Source of the DNA: Ridgeia piscesae
Taxonomy: Eukaryota > Annelida > Polychaeta > Sabellida > Siboglinidae
Assembly (NCBI GenBank): GCA_025642075.2
Contig: JAODUO010000488.1
Span: forward strand, 1 to 64,000
Direction of reading: 5' to 3'
Length of the DNA stretch: 64,000 nucleotides
Below the pieces are notes generated by a model that had not been told where the DNA came from, searched no databases, and saw only the letters and a program-made list of their open reading frames with translations. The position numbers and the translations under genes were made by a program. This document shows, piece after piece, positions 40,221 to 52,200 of this stretch (position 1 is its first letter; the number at the start of each line of letters is the position of its first letter).

Positions 40221-40671
40221 TATTATTAGTAATATTTGGGTGTCGGAACCCGCTTAGCTTCAAAGGGGTGGGATGGTGGAAGGATTTTAAATACTTTATG
40301 TCCCAAATATCCACGATGTTTCGACACCTATATAACACACACACATCGGACAACCGTCCTGGTATTACGATGTCCTAAATGTATACAAAATCATCAAGAG
40401 ATCTGCATTTTAAATGGCATTTCCTAGCGGAATCCAGACATCACAAGAACATATATACCATCACTGATATGACTACTGACGATGCTGTTACCTTTTCTCA
40501 GCTATGTGATAATGATTAATATTCAGTGATATGTGGTGTTAAACCGACAATTACAAAGTAACGGGCAGGACGAAAAGTCGTGGAGTCATAAATAGGTTTG
40601 CAATTGAATTCCGATGGAGCAAGCAATACAACGTTAATTTGAATAAAACAAACTCATTATCACCATCGTTC

Positions 40672-40924
<253 letters not shown>

Positions 40925-41239
40925 TCAATAAAACCAGAGCGTATCAAAACATGTACGTAAATAGATTTAAATAACTGTCATTGGGATTTCTGAAGTACAT
41001 TTCTAATTCACAGATCAGAGATCCCATCTTCATAGCATAGGCCTAAACGTCAACGTCAACCACCAACACTTTAGCGTGAATATATTCACTCCAATAAATA
41101 ACAAATGACACGTGATTTATGTGAAGTAGGACAGGGCCGACCAACAGCCGCTGACGGGGTCCGCTGGAGAGTCAAACAGCCCGGTGCGATGTCCACATCA
41201 CAATGCCGGTCACACAGCAAGCCGACAAAACGTGAGTGT

Positions 41240-41310
41240 GCCACACACACATACACGCACACACATACGCGCGCGCGCGCACACACAGGCACACATGCAC
41301 ACACGCACGC
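41240..41310. repeat. (CA)n/(CG)n microsatellite
   Basis: CACACA repeats with a CGCGCGCGCG core at about 41268-41279. Confidence 0.9.
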
Positions 41311-42294
41311 AAGCACCTGTTTATTCGTCTTCTTGGCCAGTCTTGCGTGGGATGGTGGTAAATGTTTCTGGTTAGCTTATTAGTAACCTCCATCTATCTC
41401 TGTCTCCTGTACTTGTCCATTCATGGCTGGTCGCACATACCTGTCCTCGCAGTCTTGTTTTATCCTGTCTTTCCACCGCACGGGGTGGGTTCGTATCCTG
41501 GTCTTTTTCACTTCGCTTATTTATTACTGGTTTTATTTCTCACGTTCTTTCATTACAAACCTTCATCACCTCACCTATTCTGTACACGTTCTTCTCGTCT
41601 CAATGCGGTTCCAACCATACTTTCGTCTGTATATGCTATGGCTATGCCAACACCTTCACATTCATTCCATATTTTTTAGTAACTGCATATTCTTTGGACC
41701 TTGCTCGTTTCTGCTACACACAACCCCCGTCTGTCTCACAACATCGTAGTTGCCCATACACATACAGGCAGACATCATGCGGACTTCTGCTGCTGTTGCC
41801 ATATTTAAATATGAACGTATACATATGCCTCCTGGTCTCGCATTATTCTGTGATGTGCCACGAATAAGTTAAATTGGATCTGGCGCCATATACAATATAG
41901 TACTGCTGTTAATATGAACTTAAACGGATTACTTGGAACACGAAATAATTAATATAACTATTTCATATTAAATAGGGATTCTTTGGGACCCGAAAAGGAT
42001 GCATCCGTATTCGAAATTTTAATAGGGATTCTTTGGCACCCGAAACGAATTCTTTCGATTCCTTTAATAATATAAAACTCTTTGTAGAGTACATAATTTT
42101 ATTAATATAATTAATATCTTTTTTCGATATATCATCAGGGTCATTAGTTATTATTTTTAATGAAATGGAGGCAATACGTGAAATAGTTATTAGTATTCTA
42201 AAAGAATGCCTTTTCATTATAATTTGGGACACGACAGATTACCATTCGTTTCCCAAAGAATCCGCTAAGTTAATGCTCGCCCCTTCACCTGAGG

Positions 42295-42310
42295 CAGATA
42301 TAAATTCCTG
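42295..42310 (+). promoter_or_regulatory. TATA-like element upstream of the zinc-finger gene
   Basis: GATATAAATTCC lies about 260 bp before the first recognised exon of the zinc-finger gene, in the right orientation. Weak evidence; no transcription start or first exon could be fixed. Confidence 0.25.
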
Positions 42311-42562
42311 GGGATGAGTGGTCGTTGGCTAACACGAGATCTTCTCCAGTGTCAATGAAGTCAATACACGAATTTGTAGTGAGAGGTCGCATTTTGACGA
42401 CGACCACCAAAGTGGGGACAAGTGATTTGTTCGTGGGGACGAGTAACATGTTAAGTCTACCATGCTCGACCTCTGTATTTATAAATTATGAAGCTCGATA
42501 ACTGGTGTTTGGTGACTGTGAGTTGTAACCACAGTACTAGCGCGTTCACGTTTGCCTTCCAG

Positions 42563-44630
42563 TACGCCGGCTCTCGCCAACTTGTCGGCGCCCCGCTGCT
42601 ACTACTGCTACCGCAAATTCATGCATGCCAACGACATACTAGCGCACCTGTCCGACGACCACCCGACGAAAGACCTCGCTATCCTGAAGCCGTACTGCGT
42701 TCTCCAAACGGGCCGCATACGCTACCGGACGCAGCGCTACGGCATCAGTTGGGACGACGTGGCCGGGGGCGCCACGTCGCTCATCCTCATGCCGCACAGT
42801 TGGCTCCTGGTCGGTCGGGAAGACCTGAAGAAGGTTGACCATGCTCACCCGGACGTCAGCTCGCCCGGTAACGGCGACAGGCCATCGGCATCGCAACGCG
42901 GCGCGGCGAAGCGAACAAGCTCGGGACAAACGAAACATGTCTACTGGCGATCGAAGCCGAAGGTCGAAAATGACGGCGCGACTCAAAAGGTGGCGCCGGG
43001 CAACATCCGGTCGTCGTCTCTTTCTGCAGATAACGTCGTCGCGTGCGTCGAAACGCGCAAGCCGGACAGGACAGCCGCAGGGGTGGTGCGTGCCAAGCCG
43101 GTTACTACTGCCGAAAAAGGTCTTCCCGCTAGCATGATGATTGGCAAGCAGGCTAATTCCGCTGCGAATGGTCGCACAAGCAGTGTAGTGCCTGCCAAGC
43201 CGACAACTACCGCTGGAAACAGTCGTCCTGCCACCGTGATGTCTGCCAAGCCGATTAGTACTATAGAAAAGAGCCATCCAGCCAGCATGGCATCTGCTAA
43301 GTTAGTTAATACCACGAAAAAGAGCCAGCCAGCTAGCATGGTGTCTGTCAAGCTGGTTAATACCGTTGAAAAGAGCCATCCAGCCAACGTTGTGTCTGCA
43401 AAGCCGATTGACACCACGGATAAAAGCCCTCCCACAAGCGTGGTGTCTGCCAAGCCAGTTAGTACCACGGAAACGAGCCCCCCAGTCAGCGTGGTGTCTG
43501 CCAAACCGGTCAGTAACACAGAAAAAAGTCGTCCGGCCAGCGTCAGCGGACTAGTCTTCGTCACAGGCGTGACGTCACACCGGTGGAACGACGACGTCAC
43601 GTTCAGCTACAAGGACAGCTCCAATTTCGTAAGTCCCCGTACGATGTCGCCCCAGTGCACGCCGCGTCTTGTCGACAGCGGCACATCGACTAAAATGGCT
43701 AACGAGAAACAGACGAGCACAACCACCTTTCTCTCGTCAAACTGCGTCGACGCCGCCACGGCGACGGGAGTCGGCGACGACGACAGTGTCATCATCTCGA
43801 ACACGGTCGACAACAGCACTTCGACTATTCACGGATATGACGTCACGCCGGACGGGTCGGTCGCGAGCGGCGCGTACTTCTCGGAGGACACGAGCCGCCA
43901 GTTCGCGTCCGGCACCGACGTGCCTGCCCCGCGGCAGTGCCGCACGACGTCAGGCCGGTACATGTCGAACGAGCCGAAGGTGCAGTTGCCCGACAGCGTC
44001 GTGCGCGGGCTCGAGAACATGTCCGCAGGTGCTGTCAACCCGGCCAAGTGCATTCTCGCTCGCGGCAGCTCGCTCACCGACAAGAAGGTCTGCTCGGAGT
44101 TCGACATCCCGATGCTGAGCCGAGTGCTACTGGCGAACGCGGTGCGCGCCGGCGAAAGCGAGCAGACGACGGCATCGGACAAAGTCGGCGCCGGGAACTA
44201 CGAGTTCGGTACCGACACGCGAGCGATTCGCACATCAGACAACCAGACAGGGACACAGTCGCAATCCTGGAAAGACTTTAGTAGCAACGAAGGCTTCGTT
44301 GAATCGCCACGTGTGAAACAGCACGTAACGCACGTAGGACATTCTCAATCGCAGAAAGACCAATCGGTGAAAGGGGCAACGGATGATGGACAGTCGACCG
44401 ATTCCGGTGTACTGACCACTTGGGCGTGGGAAGACAGTCACGTGACAACTGCAGGTTTAACTGGTACAGCAGACGATTGTTCTTACGACGAACCTGGCAC
44501 GGGTGAAACCAACGGCGACCTTACAGAATGGGAAACACGTGACATTCAAAGCCCGAGAGATGTCAAACGCAGTCTGAGATGCGAGGACGAAAATGTCACA
44601 ACCTCTACAGACAAACCCCTCGCCGGATGA
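42563..44630 (+). CDS. C2H2 zinc-finger protein, large GC-rich exon
   Basis: I do not recognise the family. The stretch TTTGCCTTCCAG just before 42563 is a good 3' splice site, so the open frame is taken as an internal exon with an unseen first exon. It encodes about 689 residues. Near the start is one C2H2 finger, CYYCYRKFMHANDILAHLSD followed by DH (C-x2-C-x12-H-x4-H). Then follow a conserved-looking block (KPYCVLQTGRIRYRTQRYGI, LILMPHSWLLVGREDL) and a long disordered region. That region holds at least eight degenerate repeats of about 17 residues, of the type SAKPVSTTEKSHPASVV, between about 43090 and 43540. The frame ends TGA at 44628-44630. Base and CpG content are far higher than in the flanks, and a 2-kb open frame at that composition supports real coding. 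A nuclear, DNA- or RNA-binding role is inferred only from the finger. Confidence 0.65.
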
Positions 44631-45588
44631 AAGCGAGGCACCGCAACCCGACATCGTGCTGTGTAGTTCGGCAGACGACAACATGTCGGACGGGGATGTT
44701 GAAAGAATCGAACCGTGTGCTCCTACCACGGGTGCATCAGACCGCTATCCAGCGACGTACGAAAATGTGGAATTCGAATCGACGGACGACGACAGCACGT
44801 GTAACTGTTGTGGTGCAGCAGAACAATTTATGTACAAGAAACTGTCGGCGGAACCAGATGACGACGACATCACATCGCTAGTGGACGCACTCGGCGACTC
44901 GCAAGCACTGAGGTGGTTATTTCGAGTAGATGACGACGACAACGACAACGATGACGGTGACGTCACCATGTCCGAACCAACACCGATCCGCCATTTCGAA
45001 ATGAATAAGTCGATCGTTGACGAAATGACGGCTCTGTTTCCGTCGGTCGTGCCGGTGTTGCGATCGGCTGGTCGACTCGCCGACTGGGTCCATTTCATGC
45101 AGGTGCTATCAGACGACCGGTGCCTCCTACCACCGGACGACGTGACAGATCTGGAAGCAGACGTGCGGCTTTGGCACACACCGCAGAGCGGGGCCTACAC
45201 GGACGGTCGAACACCGGAGAGTCCGGCCTACACGGACGGTCAAATACCAGAGAGTCGGACGTACACGGACGGTCAAACACCGGAGCGCCAGGCGGACATG
45301 AACGGTCAAACACCGGAGCGCCAGGCGGACATGAACGGTCAAACACCGGAGCGCCAGGCGGACATGAACGGTCAAACACCGGAGCGCCAGGCGGACATGA
45401 ACGGTCAAACACCGGAGCGCCAGGCGGACACGAACGGCCAAACACCGGAGCGCCGGGCGGACACGGACGGTCAGATCCAATTCTGGACCCTCGCAGACAG
45501 GCTTTTTCGCGCCCACAGCGACTTTATTGCAAACCACGTTGGTCGTCAAAGTCAAAGTAAAATATCGTGGCATATATTTGACGAATAG
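44578..45588 (+). CDS. C-terminal part of the zinc-finger gene in another frame, acidic with an 11-residue repeat
   Basis: The frame opens after a TGA at 44575 and the first ATG is at 44593. It overlaps the end of the previous frame by about 50 bp. It shares the high GC and CpG content of the preceding frame, so a single gene with a one-base frame change between 44578 and 44630 is more likely than two genes. Features: an acidic stretch FRVDDDDNDNDDGDVTMSEP; a helical block MNKSIVDEMTALFPSVVPVL and SAGRLADWVHFMQVLSDDR; then eight or nine copies of an 11-residue unit TPERQADMNGQ; C-terminus KISWHIFDE. Alternatives are an unseen intron or programmed frameshifting, for which I see no slippery site. 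Confidence 0.5.
   Translation, partial: DARTKMSQPLQTNPSPDESEAPQPDIVLCSSADDNMSDGDVERIEPCAPTTGASDRYPATYENVEFESTDDDSTCNCCGAAEQFMYKKLSAEPDDDDITSLVDALGDSQALRWLFRVDDDDNDNDDGDVTMSEPTPIRHFEMNKSIVDEMTALFPSVVPVLRSAGRLADWVHFMQVLSDDRCLLPPDDVTDLEADVRLWHTPQSGAYTDGRTPESPAYTDGQIPESRTYTDGQTPERQADMNGQTPERQADMNGQTPERQADMNGQTPERQADMNGQTPERQADTNGQTPERRADTDGQIQFWTLADRLFRAHSDFIANHVGRQSQSKISWHIFDE
45190..45472 (+). repeat. 33-bp coding minisatellite
   Basis: Eight to nine units of 33 bp encode TPERQADMNGQ. Units at the left edge are diverged (TPESPAYTDGQ, IPESRTYTDGQ), while the four central ones are identical in DNA, showing growth from the centre. Being a multiple of 3, the array keeps the frame. Confidence 0.93.
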
Positions 45589-46132
45589 AAAAGAACGAAC
45601 TCTTTCTAGGCAACGAAGAAACGGTCATATCTCATATGGAGCATGACTATGAGATATGTCCGCGTTATTGTCATCCAAGTACGATCGAAAGTTAAAGTAA
45701 TGTTCACCTAAGATAATGCTAAACTATTCGATTATGAAACGACATGTTGACATATCTAAGTCATAATCATCAATAATACAGAATGATATACGAGCGAAAC
45801 CACAAAGACGTAATCCATAAAACAACGGAACCAGCATCGAGAAAAGTAAACAAAGCCTGTAAACGCGCAAACATTTCCCATAAATATACATCTAGTATAT
45901 ACAACTAGTAGATGAACGTTCGTTGTTACCGGAACATGATAATTATGCTTTATTACAACTATTAAAACGACGGTCAATGCATCATCAAATAAACACACAT
46001 GGTTTTATATGTATCGTTGAAACACATTCACATATTTATTGGTGAAAGGTTTGCACAGAGAGAGGAGTTGAATAGGAAAACGTCGCAGGAATGTGAGACA
46101 CTGCTCGTGCGTTATCGCCTCACGCCGGGTCT
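45589..46132. other. Spacer between the convergent zinc-finger and oxidase genes
   Basis: The two genes converge here, so both 3' untranslated regions must lie in this 540-bp AT-rich stretch. AATAAA-type words (AATAAACACAC at about 45988) occur. No other gene is seen. Confidence 0.5.
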
Positions 46133-46203
46133 TCAGAGACGAGACATGTGACTCTGTCTGCGCGCCACCAGACTCGGCTTGATGTCAGTTACCGCCTTGC
46201 AGC
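46133..46203 (-). CDS. HAO1: Oxidase exon 9, C-terminus with peroxisomal signal
   Basis: 71 nt after acceptor TTGCAG encode [20 protein letters not shown] then RL, and TGA at 46135-46133. The terminal SRL is a PTS1 signal, comparable to SKI in human HAO1. Confidence 0.92.
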
Positions 46204-49200
46204 CTGCAACAGCAATCCACGCGCGGCCGTGTCAGTCAGCTCGGCTCCTATTGTCAGAGGTTTTCTAGTCAATGTTCCAACTACTGATATACGTGCTCAC
46301 TAACAACACCATTTCATTCAAAGTAAAATAATCTGTTGCGAGGTTACGCCCACTTTATGGTCGACGTCCCGAACAAATGATTTTCCCCATTTAACGTGAC
46401 AATCTTGATAAATAGAGGGGTATTTAGAAAACACAGATATCGTAGCCACGAAGACAAAACTCGCAAAGTGAACTGTAACTAGAATATGTGAAAAGTAAAC
46501 TCCAATTACCACACAACGCCATTGCCGTGTCAAATTCTGACTTCAGTATTTGGAGAACTTCCTGCACACCTTCAGCGCCCTGGCGGAAGGAACAAAAGTT
46601 GTGACGTCACACGAGCTTTGTCCACCTACGTCTTCAAAGTATAGGCACAAACCGTTAACGGGATTTTTAAGTTAGTTTGTTAGATAAACTTACTGCTAAT
46701 CGATAACACTTAGGTTAGTTTAGCACGACTTAAATGTTGTGTTACGACGTCGAAAATGTCTCTATCACAGATTTGAAGAGAAAACTGTCGAGATCATAAG
46801 CCAGTAGCATATTAAGAAGCAGTATGTTTTAGTAGTAAGTCAATGATCGTTTTAATGTATAGATGCTCAACAGTAGAAATGTTCAGAGCTACTGGAAAGA
46901 AGCTCGGGTACTATGGCATTTAACAAGGAGGAACCATTTTGCAAACTGATCAGCGGCCTCACACGGAAGGAACCAGTAACTACGGGATGAACAGTCTGAC
47001 AAATATGATAAGAATAAATTGTTGCGCAAATATTTATAACTCTCGCCTTACAAATGGGTTAGTATACTACACACCCTTGATATCCATAGCACAGACATGC
47101 ATAGTTTGAACGCGTATTGTAGTTATATAAGACAATTTGGTTCCATCTGTGTGAAGGCGCCACCACTTTAAAAATGGCGTGGACTGGAGTGAATCAGCTC
47201 CGTTAGCCCTGATGTAGTCACGTTGTAGGCGACGCCGTAGATGGCGGGTCGCCCGATGAACACGGCCCGAGCTCCGAGGGCGAGTGCCTTGAGGACGTCC
47301 GTGCCGAGTCTGATGCCGCCGTCGAGGTAGACCTCGCAGCGGCCGGCCACTGCAGCGACGACCTCGCCCAGCGCGTCCAGCTGCAACAGACAGGTCGACA
47401 CATTTCAACATTTCATAACCTGCAACAGAACAGGCAACATATAAATGTCTCCACACTCGCTGTATGTGTTGTACTAAAAAGCAAAGGTAAGTTCTTATAT
47501 ACTGCACTATCCAATCCTGAGGACTATTCAAAGCGTCTTGCCTTTACTCCCTGGAAGACCTGTCCAATCGAAGTCATCTCAGCTCATCTAGAAAGCATTC
47601 AGCCACGCTAAAATTATTGCGCAAAGAATATCCGTACACAAGTAACCACCACTATATACAGCCAGGTACTCATTCATAGTGAATTGTTTCTTCAACATAC
47701 AATGAACGAATTTGCCCATGGTTAGATACGGCTGCACAGGATTTGAACCAGGACTCTCGCTTGATAGTCCGATGTTCTGGTCACTGAGCCACTGAGCCAC
47801 TGCGCCCCACAATACGTTTTGCATTAGCCTATGGTCCTAGACGTATGACGGTATACAAATGTTAATAATTATAATAATAACACAATAACAACAGTGGTTG
47901 AAACTATCAGTGAAACATGGCATTTATATTGACCAGATTTTTAGATGTTACCAAACAAAAACAATATAAATGTTGCTCATTGACCGCGCAATCTCAACCG
48001 ACTACAAATAGTAATGCTCCTCCACTTCACAGAGCTTCAAAACCGGGACAGAGCTGGTTTACACGAGCTATTAATTGTCCGATTCTACGCGCACACGACG
48101 AATCGTGGCCCGATATGTCGTCCGCGTTGTTTCTTGGGAGAACATAAACGACGCCTCCGACTGGGCGAGCGAGGTTGTTTAAGTTACTCGCTCGGGTAAA
48201 CGTGCTCCGAATGAAACGCGTGAATACAACGAGGAGACAGAGTACCGTGGCGGGGACGCCGTCGAGTTGTCTGCCGCCGTGGTTCGACACGACGATACCG
48301 TCCACGCCGCTGTTGACGGCCTCCCGGGCGTCTTCGGCTACAACAGACGTCAACCACTGCCTCCAGTCTCACAAGATACTTCAACACACGTCAACAACTG
48401 CCTCCAGTCTCACAAGATACTTCAACACACGTCAACCGCTGCCTCCAGTCTTTCCCAAGATACTTCAACACACGTCAACCGCTGCCTCCAGTCTCACAAG
48501 ATACTTCAACACACGTCAACCGCTGCCTCCAGTCTCACAAGATACTTCAACACACGTCAACCGCTGCCTCCAGTCTCACAAGATACTTCAACACACGTCA
48601 ACCGCTGCCTCCAGTCTCACAAGATACTTCAACACACGTCAACCGCTGCTCCAGTCTCACAAGATACTTCAACACACGTCAACCGCTGCCTCCAGTCTCA
48701 CAAGATACTTCAACACACGTCAACCGCTGCCTCCAGTCTCACAAGATACTTCAACACACGTCAACCGCTGCCTCCAGTCTCACAAGATACTTCAACACAC
48801 GTCAACCGCTGCATCCAGTCTCACAAGATACTTCAACACACGTCAACCGCTGCCTCCAGTCTCACAAGATACTTCAACACACGTCAACCGCTGCCTCCAG
48901 TCTCACAATGTACTTCAACACACGTCAACCGCTGCTCCAGTTTCACATGATACTTCAACACACGTCAACCGCTGCCTCCAGTCTCACAAGGTACTTCAAC
49001 ACACGTCAACCGCTGCTCCAGTCTCACAAGATACTTCAACACACGTCAACCGTTGCCTACAGTCTCACAAGACACTACAACCACTGCCTAGGTCTCACAT
49101 GATACTACAACACACTTCAACCACTGCCTACAGTCTCACAAGATACTACAACACACTTCAACCACTGCCTACGGTCTCACATGATACTACAACACACTTC

Positions 49201-52200
49201 AACCACTGCCTAGGTCTCACATGATACTACAACACACTTCAACCACTGCCTACAGTCTCACAAGATACTACAACACACTTCAACCACTGCCTACGGTCTC
49301 ACATGATACTACAACACACTTCAACCACTGCCTAGGTCTCACATGATACTACAACACACTTCAACCACTGCCTACAGTCTCACATGATACTACAACACAC
49401 TTCAACCACTGCCTACAGTCTCACATGATACTACAACACACTTCAACCACTGCCTACGGTCTCACATGATACTACAACACACTTCAACCACTGCCTAGGT
49501 CTCACATGATACTACAACACACTTCAACCACTGCCTACAGTCTCACAAGATACTACAACACACTTCAACCACTGCCTACGGTCTCACATGATACTACAAC
49601 ACACTTCAACCACTGCCTAGGTCTCACATGATACTACAACACACTTCAACCACTGCCTACAGTCTCACAAGATACTACAACACACTTCAACCACTGCCTA
49701 CGGTCTCACATGATACTACAACACACTTCAACCACTGCCTAGGTCTCACATGATACTACAACACACTTCAACCACTGCCTCCATCTCACAAGTTACTTCA
49801 AATAAAACATAGTTTATTCATGTAATAATACTGAGCAAAACTTGACAAGTTAAACATACGTAATTACCAATTAGTGAATAGACTCAATGGACTAAAACTT
49901 ATAAGATGCTTTGGCCACATCAACAGAAAAGATTCCATAAATAAAACAATCTTGGAAGGTAAAGTAGAGGAAAAGAGAGGAAGGGACTAAGGATTATATG
50001 GGAGCAGGACTTCGGCGACTGGCAGGAAGAAGACATAGTGAAAGCAGGGAGAAGGACGGGAAACAGAGCGGATTATCGGGGACTCATATACTAATTGAAG
50101 ATAATGTGAGAACAAAACGTAGCTATGCTCCGAGTTTCCCGAACTACGTGTTAGGTCTATACAATAATCGTTGCAAACGTCAGATAAGAGAAATGGCCAA
50201 TGGTATAGAAGTAAAAGCTTCCCACACAATGATCATGTTACTATGTAATCAAACAGTCGTGTCTAGTCGTGTCAACATGACCTCATTGTTACACACACAG
50301 GTTGCAGGTCTGGAGTGATTGTTTTTAAATCGTTTAGTATGTGACTCGTCGGGTACGATCTTGTCCAACAGACTCATGTGGACCGATAAGCCAAAAAGGT
50401 TAAAAGCGAGACAATACAGCGGTAGCGACTAACTGTCCAACGACCAAAGGTGACAGAGATGACCTCGTGCGACAGTCACTCACCGGTCAGGATCCCCTTG
50501 ACGACCACGGGTAAGTCGGTGACAGTCTTGAGCCATCTGACATCAGCCCATGTCAACGACTGGTCAAAGAACGAGTTGACGTACTCGTTCAGCCCTGACC
50601 GTTTCTCGGATTTGTTCATCCGAGTTCCGCTGTTCGATTTCTTCGAGAAGTTGGCCATACTGAAAGCGCAAGGAGATTCCACGCGTGCTGCACTAACACG
50701 ATTGGCGAAAGGCTTCCTATCATTAGTACTAACAAGATTAACATCGTGAGAATTAATCGCACCTGGCAAATTGACAATAGGTCGTCATTGGCTATTCTTG
50801 TTTCCAACCTGTTGATCTGTAATGTGTGTCCTGTTATTAATTTGTGTTTGTATTGTTGATTTTGTTTCACGCGTATAATTAAAGCAGTCAGCACAGATAA
50901 TGATTATAATTTTTACGTTCCGTACATTTAGAGTACATTACTGTTTGTGCGTGCATGCGTGCGTGCGTTGCGTGGGTACATTCGTGCATGCATGCATATA
51001 TGTATGTATGTATGTAAATAAAATCATGTGTGTGTACGTATGTACGTACGTACGTACGTATCACCAGAGCAAAAGGTTGATACGAATTTTGATGGAAAAA
51101 GCAATTACGAACCCACACAAAATATACGTAGTTCATCTTCAAACTATCCACTTACGGCGGCCATAATTTCAACTGATTTCTACACAGCAATAACATACCA
51201 ATAATTAATATACATCTTACCATGAGGGACGAAAAAAATCGCCAACCAACTGGAATCGCTGACGATCGACTTCGAGCGGGAACGTAAACATTTTTCGAAC
51301 GCACATTACATCTTCTTGCTTGTTTACGTAAATACAGTTGCAGGTGGTTATAAAGTAGGTGGAGGTGTTAGACTGAGCTAACGGAGACTGACCGACGCTC
51401 ACCTGTACTGCGGCGGCAGAGAGAACTGGTTCCGGTCATCCGCGAGACGCTTGCCAGCGAGCGGTGTGTCCACGGTGAGAATGAGGGCCTTGTAGCCGCT
51501 CTTCTCGGCGCGACGCAGAAGTGACATCGTCACGGCCCGCTCACGGTAGATGTACATCTGATCGACATGCGACACGCTGTCACACTTTGTGGTAATTACA
51601 TCGAAACCACGATTTCAATTCCGGAATTAATGTTGATGTTGTGTGTTGAAATGAACTGGAATTTCGCAAAAATATCGTTGCGTTTTTGTTAAAAAAAAAT
51701 TAGTTTCATGTATGCCTCCTTTAGGAGATCAGTATTTAAAATATTGATGAGTATGAACGTATTGACAGAAATATGTTTTGCTCGATTAAAGAAGAGAGAA
51801 GAACTAGGGGACATGGAGTTACATTAGCAAAGAAGTAGTGTAGACTAGATTAAGAAAATTCACATTTTCACACAAAAAACAATAAATAAATGGAACAGAT
51901 TATCAGCTGATTGTATAGGTGCTAGTAATGTTAATATATTTTAAAACAACATCGACATATACCTGAGAAGGGCGGGGTACACTTAGAAAGATAGGTTGGA
52001 CTGTCGATAAGCCAAAGGGCTTCCTAGTCCACCTGTCATCTAGAGTTGATTCTCTAGATGGCAATCTTGTTAAATCTTGTTAAATCTGTTGTCTGCGTTG
52101 GTCATTTATGAGCACACCAAGACAGGAATGACCGACGACCTACTTGGAAGAAGTGCAGGCCGCCGGCCGCCCCCTCGGCGATTTCTTCGATGCTGCTCGT

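Noticed and set aside
41963..42232. 89-codon minus-strand frame, Ile/Lys/Ser-rich
   Set aside because: AT-rich sequence with repeated GGGATTCTTTGG-type words; no motif supports a protein.
42488..42562. ATG at 42488 with a 45-bp intron as first exon of the zinc-finger gene
   Set aside because: A GTGAGT...CCTTCCAG pair exists, but 45 bp is too short for a normal intron in such an animal; the first exon is left open.
47738..47810. A tRNA gene on the minus strand
   Set aside because: Box-like words are present but the cloverleaf does not close, and the sequence continues into a repeated body found at other places: it is a SINE head.
48175..49224. 349-codon plus-strand frame over the oxidase gene
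   Set aside because: It is produced by the 41-bp minisatellite and the antisense of exon 6.
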